NCBI GenBank assembly: GCA_964512485.1
Contig: CAZEHJ010000103.1
Span: 1 to 8,905, forward strand
Origin: CAZEHJ01 sp964512485
Lineage (GTDB): Bacteria; Bacteroidota; Rhodothermia; Rhodothermales; UBA10348
Direction: 5' to 3'
DNA: 8,905 bases
A program made the translations under genes and the position numbers. The notes under the pieces were generated by a model. The model did no database searches and was not told the DNA's origin. It saw only the letters and a list, made by a program, of their open reading frames with translations. Positions 1 through 5,828 of the stretch are shown piece after piece (positions within the stretch are counted from its first letter, which is position 1; each line of letters opens with the position of its first letter).

Positions 1-20
1 CGTGGAAAAGGTGTGGATAA
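1..20 (-). promoter_or_regulatory. Tandem DnaA boxes downstream of mreB (possible oriC edge)
   Basis: Positions 12-20 read TGTGGATAA, the exact complement of the consensus DnaA box TTATCCACA. Positions 1-9 read CGTGGAAAA, i.e. TTTTCCACG on the minus strand, a one-mismatch fit to the relaxed TTWTNCACA box. The two boxes have the same orientation and start 11 bp apart, about one helical turn, which is the arrangement used for cooperative DnaA binding. They lie 18 bp past the mreB stop codon and run off the window edge. A perfect 9-mer is expected by chance about 0.07 times in this window on both strands. Whether this is an origin, a DnaA titration site or a promoter operator cannot be decided without the sequence to the left. 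Confidence 0.5.
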
Positions 21-38
21 CGAAATCGCCCGGTTTAC

Positions 39-1049
39 TCAGGTGAGAACCTTGTCAAACGTGTCGATGTCTTCCAGAACCGATCCAGTTCCACGAACAA
101 CGGCCGTCAAAGGGTCTTCTGCAACATAAACAGGCAGATCAACCCGACCTCGGATCATTGAGTCCAGACCTTTGAGCATGGCCCCGCCACCAGTCAGCAT
201 AATTCCCCGTTCCAGGATGTCTGCTCCAAGTTCAGGAGGTGTTCGTTCGAGGCACCTGATGACGGCAGAAGCAATCTGACCGACCGACTCGCGAAGGGCC
301 TCTCGAACATCTTCAGAAGAGATGGTTCTGACCTTTGGAATTCCGCTCACCAGATCCCGACCCTTGACCGAAAGCTCGAGTTCAGGATCGAGTTCAACTG
401 CACTTCCGACTTCCTTCTTTATCCGTTCGGCAGTTCTGTGACCGATCAGCAGATTGTGATTCCGTTTGAAGTACTGCACGATGGCATTGTCCAGCTCGTT
501 ACCACCTACTCGAATTGACTCATCGATTACAATTCCTGACAGAGCGATCACAGCAATCTCCGTCGTGCCTCCTCCGATATCGACGATCATGTTTCCGACA
601 GGTTCGGCAACGTTCAGTCCGATCCCGATGGCAGCGGCCATGGGTTCATCAATGAGGTGAACCTGTCTGGCTCCTGCATGCTCTGCAGAGTCCCTGACTG
701 CTCGTTTTTCCACTTCCGTAATTCCGCTCGGCACACAGACGACCATGCGTCGGATGGCTGACATCCAGTTCGTTTGGACCTTGCGAATCAATTGCCGAAT
801 CAGTTGCTCCGCAACTTCGAAATCCGCAATGACACCGTCTTTCAGCGGCATGATGGTCTCAATTTCGCGATGCGTTCGTTCGTGCATCTGCTGAGCTTCG
901 TGCCCAACCGCAATAACTCGTCGATTGGATCGATTGAGCGCTACGATAGAAGGCTCATTCAGCACAATGCCCCGACCCTGGATGTAAATCAGCGTATTCG
1001 CTGTTCCCAGGTCGATGGCTACATCTGTCGAAAAATTGAAAAGACCCAT
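39..1049 (-). CDS. mreB: Rod shape-determining protein MreB
   Basis: Actin-like ATPase that polymerises on the inner face of the cytoplasmic membrane and directs the elongasome (MreC, MreD, RodA, PBP2). The length of 336 aa is typical of the family. Visible motifs in order: phosphate-1 loop DLGTANTL (13-20); EPSIVA (32-37); VCVPSGITEVEKRA (104-117); HLIDEPMAAAIGIGL (131-145) with the conserved Glu of DEP; phosphate-2 loop VDIGGGTTEIAVI (156-168); and adenosine-site LTGGGAMLKGL (285-295). The N-terminus MGLFNF is a short hydrophobic/amphipathic stretch of the kind that binds membrane in MreB. The ATG at 1049 gives the expected N-terminus; no Shine-Dalgarno is visible, only an A-run about 8 nt upstream. 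The usual partner mreC would follow to the left, but only 38 bp remain. The divergent region carries a candidate promoter, a leader hairpin and a DnaA box. Identity is secure. Confidence 0.97.
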   Translation of the reverse strand: MGLFNFSTDVAIDLGTANTLIYIQGRGIVLNEPSIVALNRSNRRVIAVGHEAQQMHERTHREIETIMPLKDGVIADFEVAEQLIRQLIRKVQTNWMSAIRRMVVCVPSGITEVEKRAVRDSAEHAGARQVHLIDEPMAAAIGIGLNVAEPVGNMIVDIGGGTTEIAVIALSGIVIDESIRVGGNELDNAIVQYFKRNHNLLIGHRTAERIKKEVGSAVELDPELELSVKGRDLVSGIPKVRTISSEDVREALRESVGQIASAVIRCLERTPPELGADILERGIMLTGGGAMLKGLDSMIRGRVDLPVYVAEDPLTAVVRGTGSVLEDIDTFDKVLT

Positions 1050-1106
1050 GAAGGCTTTTTTTGACGAAATCTCAGCTTAAAAGAACCGATCGGAGGGGTC
1101 GAACCG

Positions 1107-1134
1107 CGGGGCTGGATATCAAAAACCATCCCCG
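1107..1134 (-). promoter_or_regulatory. Imperfect hairpin in the mreB 5' leader
   Basis: CGGGGCTGG (1107-1115) pairs with CCATCCCCG (1126-1134): nine positions with a single mismatch (1112 against 1129) and a 10-nt A/T-rich loop. If the candidate promoter at 1149-1177 is used, the structure begins roughly 8 nt from the mRNA 5' end and ends about 58 nt before the mreB start codon. It has no following T-run on either strand, so it is not an intrinsic terminator. A 5' mRNA-stabilising stem or a protein-binding leader is possible; the role is inferred only. Confidence 0.35.
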
Positions 1135-1148
1135 GTCGGGCAGGCTCG

Positions 1149-1177
1149 ATAATACGTATGTTGGGTTTTGAATCCAA
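1149..1177 (-). promoter_or_regulatory. Candidate sigma70-like promoter for mreB
   Basis: On the minus strand, a -35-like TTGGAT (plus 1172-1177) and a -10-like TATTAT (plus 1149-1154, five of six to TATAAT) are separated by exactly 17 bp. The predicted leader is about 90 nt. The -35 hexamer lies inside an inverted repeat, GTTGG (1160-1164) with CCAAC (1174-1178), that could serve as an operator. If the organism is a Bacteroidota member, its primary sigma factor may prefer other hexamers, which lowers confidence. Confidence 0.35.
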
Positions 1178-1192
1178 CGTTTCATGTGTAGG

Positions 1193-1201
1193 TTATTCAC
1201 A
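1193..1201 (+). promoter_or_regulatory. DnaA box in the mreB divergent region
   Basis: TTATTCACA matches the relaxed consensus TTATNCACA at every position. It lies 15 bp upstream of the candidate mreB -35 hexamer and 35 bp upstream of the ATG of the divergent SRPBCC gene, a position suited to control of either gene. About 0.3 such relaxed 9-mers are expected by chance in the window. Binding is not proven. Confidence 0.4.
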
Positions 1202-1236
1202 GTTGATTGTCCCAGATCCACATTTACAACCATGAT

Positions 1237-2097
1237 ATGCGCGTACTCCGTGTTGCTGGCGTCATACTGTTCTTGTTGATTCTCGCGTTTATCTCCATCG
1301 GCTTCTGGATTCCCGAAATTTCATTTCAGACCAGGGTGGAGGTAGGCCGTACCCCTTCAACTGTTTTTTCAGTTCTGATCGACTCGGACAGAATGGATGA
1401 GTGGCTTGACGGGTTTCTGTCGATTGAGCCAATTGTGGAGCGGGAGGATTTCGTCGGTAATGAGTACCGTTTGTATTTCGAACAGCAAGGCGATACGCTC
1501 GTCCTGGAAGAGGAGATAATCGAGTATGTCGAAAACGAACGCTTCGGCCTGAGGATGACTCATCATGACCGGATGGTAACGGAAACGTATGTCACGCTGA
1601 CGCAGACGACCACCGGGACGACAATCACAACGGACAACACGATTTCCGGAACTTCTTTTGTCTGGAGGTCAGTTTTTGCCTTAATGGGGAGCAGTTTCGC
1701 CGATACACAGCAGGCACAGTACGAGCGATTGTCTCAGATTATTCAAGTGAGTTCTGCGTCCATGGTTGGGCAATGGACGGGTATTGATGGATCAGGATCA
1801 GAGCACCTATTCGAGTTCAGGGCCGATTCCACGGTGAAGTGGACGGTTTCCGCTGGAGGTCAGCTCTTTTCTCTTCTGGAGCTGAGATACGAATACGATA
1901 CCACGACGGCGCCCGCCACCTTGAATCTGGAAGGATTTGAATCAGGGCCACTGGAGGGAATGACACTGTTTGGTATTGTCGAGTTTATAAGTGACAAAGC
2001 GATGCGACTCGACGCGGAGGCCGGAGATCCTGCAGATCCGAGTGTAAGGCCGACAGAGTTTTCAGATTCAACCGTTGAATATCAGAGAATCAAATAG
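1237..2097 (+). CDS. Membrane-anchored SRPBCC-domain protein with lipocalin-like C-terminal domain
   Basis: Protein of unknown function, 286 aa from the ATG at 1237. A 296-aa form from TTG at 1207 is possible, but the ATG places MRVLRVAGVILFLLILAF at the N-terminus, an ideal single membrane anchor or signal (residues 2-24), and no ribosome site favours the TTG. Residues about 28-170 look like an SRPBCC/polyketide-cyclase-like domain: a beta strand with VEVGRTPSTVFSVLIDSDRMDEW, a Thr-rich strand region (115-140) and a C-terminal helix near 155-170. Residues about 176-286 (VGQWTGIDGSG, FEFRADSTVKW, DTTTAPATLNLEG, GIVEF, AMRLD, RPTEF) resemble the small lipocalin-like barrel of the TIGR03067 type. 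Such domains usually bind hydrophobic ligands; no catalytic residues are recognised. The gene ends directly at the assembly gap, so its downstream neighbour is unknown. Domain calls are by pattern only. Confidence 0.7.
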   Translation: MRVLRVAGVILFLLILAFISIGFWIPEISFQTRVEVGRTPSTVFSVLIDSDRMDEWLDGFLSIEPIVEREDFVGNEYRLYFEQQGDTLVLEEEIIEYVENERFGLRMTHHDRMVTETYVTLTQTTTGTTITTDNTISGTSFVWRSVFALMGSSFADTQQAQYERLSQIIQVSSASMVGQWTGIDGSGSEHLFEFRADSTVKWTVSAGGQLFSLLELRYEYDTTTAPATLNLEGFESGPLEGMTLFGIVEFISDKAMRLDAEAGDPADPSVRPTEFSDSTVEYQRIK

Positions 2098-2197
2098 NNN
2101 NNNNNNNNNNNNNNNNNNNNNNNNNNNNNNNNNNNNNNNNNNNNNNNNNNNNNNNNNNNNNNNNNNNNNNNNNNNNNNNNNNNNNNNNNNNNNNNNN
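2098..2197. other. Assembly gap (100 N)
   Basis: Exactly 100 unknown bases, the customary placeholder for a gap of unknown size. It begins immediately after the TAG stop of the SRPBCC gene and ends one base before the TAA stop of the VOC-protein gene. Genes, terminators or larger regions may be missing, and the order and orientation of the two sides depend on scaffolding. Confidence 0.98.
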
Positions 2198-2198
2198 A

Positions 2199-2585
2199 TT
2201 ATTCCTGTTCGAAAAGCGCCATAACGGCCCCGGCAGGATCTTCAATCACACAGTATTTACCCTGTCCTGGCATGTGTTTGACTTCGGTCAGGGTTTTCCC
2301 GCCCAACTGAGTACACGCTGATCGCGATTTCTCGATGTCTTCCACGTTGACGTACATCAGCCACTGTGAGGGGAGGCTCTCGTTGGAACCCCGCTTGTGG
2401 CATACGCCTGATACAGGAGCTCCGGATTCAGGGGAAGACATTACATAGTCTTCGTAATCTCCCATGCTCAATCCCGATGGCTTCCACCCGACCACGGCTT
2501 CGTAGAAATCGCGTACGCTGTCCGCATCCGTGACGGTCAGATCAAACCATCCAACAGTTCCAATGGGCGACTTTTCCTGGCTCAT
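2199..2585 (-). CDS. VOC (glyoxalase/bleomycin-resistance fold) family protein
   Basis: A 128-aa protein of the vicinal-oxygen-chelate superfamily. The two half-modules are visible: residues 10-36 (GTVGWFDLTVTDADSVRDFY, then VVGW) and residues 75-126 (WLMYVNVEDIEKSRSACTQLGG, KYCVIEDPAGAVMALFE). This pattern is the Cfp30B-like subgroup. The first strand has no His where glyoxalase I keeps a metal ligand, so a glyoxalase I activity should not be assumed; substrate and reaction are unknown. The start codon lies 18 bp after the dnaA stop on the same strand, so co-transcription with dnaA is likely. There is no Shine-Dalgarno. The stop codon lies next to the assembly gap, and the C-terminus (ALFEQE) looks natural rather than cut. 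Confidence 0.85.
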   Translation of the reverse strand: MSQEKSPIGTVGWFDLTVTDADSVRDFYEAVVGWKPSGLSMGDYEDYVMSSPESGAPVSGVCHKRGSNESLPSQWLMYVNVEDIEKSRSACTQLGGKTLTEVKHMPGQGKYCVIEDPAGAVMALFEQE

Positions 2586-2603
2586 TCTTATTCAAATCCC
2601 GTT

Positions 2604-4145
2604 TTAGGAATGAAGAACACGGTTTTTCAGTAGCTGCTCAATACGCTCAAGATCTTCTACGAATCGAGGATCCGTATCTATGCGTGCCTGGATGGCCTTG
2701 CAGGCATGAATCACCGTAGAATGATCCCTTCCTCCGAAGCGTCGGCCGATGGCTTCGAGAGAATGCTGTGTCATCTGCTTGCAGAAGTGCATGGCGACCT
2801 GCCGTGCGTCCACGATGGGGCGTTTTCTGCTTTTCCCGATGAGCAGGTCCGGATCCATATTGAAATATTCAGCCACGATGTCCCGAATCTGGGATGCTGA
2901 AATACTCTTTCGCGTTCGATTGTCAATCAGATCCTGCAGGGCATCCTGAACGAAAATCAGATCAACAGTTTTTTTTGTGACCTGATGCAGTGCGAGCAGT
3001 CGATTGAACGCTCCCTCAAGAAGGCGAATGTTGTCCTTGACGTTGTACGCGATGTAGTCGATGACTTCACCCGACAGTTCCAGATCGCTGGCGAGAGCGT
3101 GCTTCCTGAGAATCGCGGTCCTCGTTTCCAGGTCGGGCGGTTGAACATCCGCCGAGAGTCCCCATCGGAATCGAGACAGAAGGCGTTCTTCGATCCCCGC
3201 GATTTCCGCCGGGCTTCGGTCGGCGCAGAGAATAATCTGCTTTCCTCTTTGATGGAGGTCGTTGAACAGGTGGAAGAACTGCTCCTGAGTTTTCTCTTTC
3301 CCGCCGAAAAACTGAATGTCGTCGACGATCAAAATGTCTATTTGCCTGAACGCATGGGTGAATTCACCCAATGTGTTGTTCTGTATGGCGTAAACGAAGT
3401 AATTCGTGAAGGCCTCACTTGTCAGATAAAGAACCTGAGCGCGTGGCTGCTCCTGAGCAATCTGATTTCCGATTGCGTGAGCAAGATGAGTTTTTCCGAG
3501 ACCGACCTTCCCGTAAATCAGAAACGGATTAAAGCTTGTTTCTCCGGGACGATTTGCTACTGCGACGCCGGCACTTCGGGCGAGACGGTTGCAGTCCGCC
3601 TCGATGAACGCATCAAACGTGTAACGAGGGTTGAGCGTTCGGGGAAGAGCTCCGGGGACTGTCTCGGGTTTGAAGGAGAACGGAGTGCTTGAACCAGAGC
3701 GCGGGTTGTTGCCGAGTCCACTCTTGCGGGCAGACTGGGATTCACTGAGTACATCAGAATGACCCACTGTCACCTGGCCTTTGGTTGATGCCGAACCAGT
3801 AGGGATGTCTGCGGATTCAGCGCTCATCGCGGCGCTGGATTCAGGACTGCTGGCTTCAACGCTGGCCAGTTCGGTCTCAGCGGCCTTCTTCATCAGAAAG
3901 GAAAAAGAAACCCGAACCGACGCATCATCAGTCAAGAGTTGCTGAATGCGTGTAAAATACTCACGCTCAATCCAGTCACGATGGAAGTCGGACGGAACTG
4001 AAAGGGTCAGATGAACTCCTTCGGTAGTGGGCGAGCTGGATACAAATGAAAGAGGCTGGATCCAGGTCTGAAACTGTTGAGGTGGGACCTCTCTGGCGAG
4101 CTTCTCTTTAACTCGGTGCCACAGCAATTCGGATGGTATATCCAT
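2604..4145 (-). CDS. dnaA: Chromosomal replication initiator protein DnaA
   Basis: AAA+ ATPase that binds DnaA boxes at oriC, melts the origin and recruits helicase. The length of 513 aa is at the upper end for the family. Start is the ATG at 4145; a TTG directly before it would add one residue. Domain I: residues 6-85, with LLWHRVKEKLA and FQTWIQPLSF. Domain II: a long Ser/Ala/Gly-rich linker, about 86-168. Domain III: from NPRYTFDAFI (172-181), Walker A GKVGLGKTH (212-220), Walker B ILIVDDIQFF (271-280), and box VII ERLLSRFRWG (320-329) with the arginine finger. Domain IV: about 400-513, with the signature FGGRDHSTVIHACKAI (470-485) that reads the box. The Walker A has Lys where many DnaA have Gly (GGVGLGKT). 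The VOC gene follows after 18 bp. A promoter and two DnaA-like boxes lie upstream. Confidence 0.98.
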   Translation of the reverse strand: MDIPSELLWHRVKEKLAREVPPQQFQTWIQPLSFVSSSPTTEGVHLTLSVPSDFHRDWIEREYFTRIQQLLTDDASVRVSFSFLMKKAAETELASVEASSPESSAAMSAESADIPTGSASTKGQVTVGHSDVLSESQSARKSGLGNNPRSGSSTPFSFKPETVPGALPRTLNPRYTFDAFIEADCNRLARSAGVAVANRPGETSFNPFLIYGKVGLGKTHLAHAIGNQIAQEQPRAQVLYLTSEAFTNYFVYAIQNNTLGEFTHAFRQIDILIVDDIQFFGGKEKTQEQFFHLFNDLHQRGKQIILCADRSPAEIAGIEERLLSRFRWGLSADVQPPDLETRTAILRKHALASDLELSGEVIDYIAYNVKDNIRLLEGAFNRLLALHQVTKKTVDLIFVQDALQDLIDNRTRKSISASQIRDIVAEYFNMDPDLLIGKSRKRPIVDARQVAMHFCKQMTQHSLEAIGRRFGGRDHSTVIHACKAIQARIDTDPRFVEDLERIEQLLKNRVLHS

Positions 4146-4196
4146 CAATCAGATTCGGGAGAAAAACGGGTGGGAGGAATGACTTTTAGTGTTCCT

Positions 4197-4226
4197 ATTG
4201 TAGCGCGGATTTACCTCGCTAGGCAA
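4197..4226 (-). promoter_or_regulatory. Candidate dnaA promoter
   Basis: On the minus strand, TTGCCT (plus 4221-4226, four of six to TTGACA) and TACAAT (plus 4197-4202, five of six to TATAAT) are 18 bp apart. Transcription would start near 4190, leaving a leader of about 45 nt before the dnaA ATG at 4145. A near-palindrome CCTCGCTAGG overlaps the spacer and -35 end. The prediction comes from hexamer match only. Confidence 0.4.
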
Positions 4227-4243
4227 GTGCTTTTCAGTCGTAT

Positions 4244-4272
4244 TTATCCACCTTGAACACTTCTTATCAACA
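4244..4272 (+). promoter_or_regulatory. Two DnaA-like boxes upstream of the dnaA promoter
   Basis: TTATCCACC (4244-4252) and TTATCAACA (4264-4272) each differ from TTATCCACA at one position, share orientation and are 20 bp apart, close to two helical turns. They lie 17-46 bp upstream of the candidate dnaA -35 hexamer. Autoregulation of dnaA through boxes in its own promoter region is established in several bacteria, so this is the simplest reading. The cluster is too small, with no obvious AT-rich melting element beyond the A-run at 4285-4293, to be called oriC with confidence. Confidence 0.45.
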
Positions 4273-4284
4273 GGGCAGATGTTG

Positions 4285-4304
4285 AAAAAAAAATACCGGC
4301 TCGG
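4285..4304 (-). terminator. Weak possible terminator behind bcp
   Basis: On the minus strand a 9-T run (plus A-run 4285-4293) follows a very small stem, CCG (4296-4298) with CGG (4302-4304), about 85 bp after the bcp stop. The T-run is good but the stem is only three G-C pairs, so this may be no more than an A/T tract upstream of dnaA. A stronger stem without T-run, GGTCCTC with GAGGATC (one G-U), lies further upstream near 4331-4352. Confidence 0.2.
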
Positions 4305-4389
4305 CCTTGCTTTTACTGTTGAGTTTTACGGGTCCTCATTCGGTGGAGGATCAAGCCGGGCCAGACCTCCCAAATCCATCTTTTCAGAT

Positions 4390-4866
4390 TCAGAGATTGA
4401 ACCCTTTCAAAATCTCTGCAGCATGATCCGTCGTCTTCGGCTTCTTGATCACTTTGACAATAATGCCTTCTTCATCGACCAGAAACGTGGTTCGCTTGAT
4501 GCCCATAAAGATCTTTCCGTACAGATTTTTCTTCCCATACGTTCCGTATGAGGTCATCATGGCCTTTTCTGTGTCGGCTATCAGCGGGAAAGTGAGCTGG
4601 TATTTGTCAGCAAAGCCAGCGTGTTTTTCAACAGCATCACCCGAAACGCCCACAATGGAGACACCTTTCTCAGATAAAATCGAAAAGTTGTCACGTAGGT
4701 TGCACGCTTGTTTTGTACATCCAGGTGTGTTGTCCTTCGGATAGAAGTAGATAGCCAGTTTTTTGCCAGCGTAGTCAGCCATAGAAACGACGGATCCGTC
4801 TTGAGTCGGACCGGAAAAATCGGGTGCTACAGAACCTGGTTCGGGCATCGTTGAGTCGGCGCTCAT
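4390..4866 (-). CDS. bcp: Thioredoxin-dependent thiol peroxidase, Bcp/PrxQ family
   Basis: Peroxiredoxin that reduces hydrogen peroxide and organic hydroperoxides in the cytoplasm using thioredoxin. The length of 158 aa fits the family. The active-site motif PKDNTPGC (43-50) has the P-x3-T-x2-C pattern with peroxidatic Cys50. A resolving Cys55 (C-x4-C) marks the atypical 2-Cys PrxQ type. The conserved Arg125 is in RTTFLVDEEG (125-134), and VAPDF (13-17) begins the thioredoxin fold. The ATG at 4866 has a partial Shine-Dalgarno (AAGAGA) about 4-9 nt upstream, the only one seen in the window; an internal start at Met7 is possible. The gene stands apart, with 154 bp of upstream sequence containing potential leader structures and 244 bp before dnaA, so it is probably its own transcription unit. 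Confidence 0.95.
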   Translation of the reverse strand: MSADSTMPEPGSVAPDFSGPTQDGSVVSMADYAGKKLAIYFYPKDNTPGCTKQACNLRDNFSILSEKGVSIVGVSGDAVEKHAGFADKYQLTFPLIADTEKAMMTSYGTYGKKNLYGKIFMGIKRTTFLVDEEGIIVKVIKKPKTTDHAAEILKGFNL

Positions 4867-4904
4867 GGTGTCTCTTTTTGCTTTTGAATGTTGTGTGGTT
4901 CAAA

Positions 4905-4954
4905 CCCCGGATTCCAGAGCCAGTTTCTCCAAATCGGGGCCTGGAGGGGGCTTC
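4905..4954 (-). promoter_or_regulatory. Overlapping alternative hairpins upstream of bcp
   Basis: CCCCGGATT (4905-4913) can pair with AATCGGGG (4932-4939) through eight base pairs with one bulged G. The same segment also contains CTCCA (4927-4931) that pairs with TGGAG (4944-4948), and AATCGGGG lies in the loop of that second stem, so the two folds exclude each other. This is the layout of a switching leader, but no known riboswitch is recognised and no transcript start is known. Confidence 0.2.
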
Positions 4955-5011
4955 TTCAAGGCTTCACTTACGTCGACTGAAACTCGAGGATTTCGGCCTG
5001 CGAAACTGGCT
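4918..5011. repeat. 10-bp perfect inverted repeat between bcp and the DUF2461 gene
   Basis: AGCCAGTTTC (4918-4927) and GAAACTGGCT (5002-5011) are exact reverse complements separated by 74 bp. They fill the two ends of the intergenic region between the DUF2461 stop (5021) and the bcp start (4866). A pair this good is expected by chance only about once in a hundred intergenic regions of this length. Function is unknown; a regulator with two half-sites, or a large RNA stem, are options. Confidence 0.35.
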
Positions 5012-5020
5012 GTCACAATT

Positions 5021-5707
5021 CTAAAATGGAACGTTCAATGCGCCAGCTAAAAACTGCATGAGCGGATCTCCACCTCCCCAAACCTGAGCGAGGTACGGGA
5101 GGAAATCGTCCCTGAGCGCTTCCTTTTCTCCAAACTGCGCAACGCCCATGAAGTCCTTTCTCTTCAGATCGATGATGAGAGGGTGGTCTCCGTCGAAACC
5201 TTTTGGGGGTCTCTTGAGCGTATCTCCCTTGAGTTCGTACACATCTTTAAACCCATCGGCATCACGGGCGTCGGTCCACGCATCAGGATCCGTAACGATG
5301 GCCGTTCGGATTTCTGTCAGCACTTTATTATCTGGATGCCAGATGCCCAGGCCCATAAACACGTTGTCCGGTTCGATGTGCAAATAGTATCCTGGTGCAT
5401 GAACGTCCTTCGCCTGTTCATGTCGGAAGTGGATTCCTGCGTGGGTTTTATACGGGTTTTTGTTTTTCGAAAACCTGACATCCCGGTAAATGCGGAACAG
5501 TGATCCGCCGTTTGCTTTGGGAATAGCTCTGAAATGGGGGCTGATCTGAGCCAGAAGTGGGGCGAAATCAGCTATGAAGTCCAACAGAGGCTCTTTCAGG
5601 TGCTGCTCGTATCGCTTCTTATTGTCGTTGAACCAGTCCCGGTCGTTGTTTTCCCTCAAGTCGCGAAGGAATGAAAACAACTCGGGAGTGACGTATGGAT
5701 TGGGCAT
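5021..5707 (-). CDS. DUF2461 / TIGR02453 family protein
   Basis: A 228-aa cytoplasmic protein of a widespread conserved family of unknown function. The family hallmarks are present: F-L-R-D-L-R-ENNDRDWFNDNK (11-30), the highly conserved FRIYRDVRFSKNKNPYKTH (71-89), and APGYYLHIEP (104-113) followed by VFMGLGIWHP (116-125). No signal peptide or membrane segment is visible. The ATG at 5707 matches the expected N-terminus (PNPYVTPELFSFL); there is no Shine-Dalgarno, but a TATATAG tract directly precedes the start. It lies between a membrane-protein gene (121 bp upstream) and bcp (154 bp downstream), spacings that argue against tight operon coupling. The family assignment is firm; the biochemical role is unknown. 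Confidence 0.92.
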   Translation of the reverse strand: MPNPYVTPELFSFLRDLRENNDRDWFNDNKKRYEQHLKEPLLDFIADFAPLLAQISPHFRAIPKANGGSLFRIYRDVRFSKNKNPYKTHAGIHFRHEQAKDVHAPGYYLHIEPDNVFMGLGIWHPDNKVLTEIRTAIVTDPDAWTDARDADGFKDVYELKGDTLKRPPKGFDGDHPLIIDLKRKDFMGVAQFGEKEALRDDFLPYLAQVWGGGDPLMQFLAGALNVPF

Positions 5708-5727
5708 CTATATATGCGGTCTGTTTG

Positions 5728-5751
5728 AGGCGGGACATTCAATAACCGCCT
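5728..5751. repeat. Dyad upstream of the DUF2461 gene
   Basis: AGGCGG (5728-5733) and CCGCCT (5746-5751) form a perfect 6-bp inverted repeat with a 12-bp spacer, 21 bp upstream of the DUF2461 start codon. No T-run follows on either strand, so it is more like an operator-type dyad than a terminator. A second small hairpin, GTCAT (5767-5771) with ATGAC (5776-5780), lies a little further upstream. Confidence 0.25.
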
Positions 5752-5828
5752 AACGCCTGGATCAGTGTCATCCCAATGACGTCGTTTGTAATAGCGGCGA
5801 ATTCGTTGGCTAAATCAGTCAGGAAATA

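Noticed and set aside
1090..1115. tRNA-like GGGTCGAACC stretch upstream of mreB
   Set aside because: No matching T-loop, anticodon arm or acceptor stem can be built around it; it is better explained by the leader hairpin.
2589..2600. TTATTCAAA as another DnaA box between dnaA and the VOC gene
   Set aside because: It misses the near-invariant C of the CACA core and is a chance-level match.
2985..3692. 235-aa plus-strand open frame opposite dnaA
   Set aside because: Lies wholly antisense to conserved DnaA domains III and linker; its translation shows no domain and is explained as a shadow of the real gene.
4279..4551. 90-aa plus-strand frame between dnaA and bcp
   Set aside because: More than half runs antisense through the bcp C-terminus, and the remainder covers the A-run and intergenic DNA; no start signal or protein-like composition.
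5767..5780. GTCAT/ATGAC hairpin as terminator behind the membrane-protein gene
   Set aside because: Only five pairs and no T-run on either strand.
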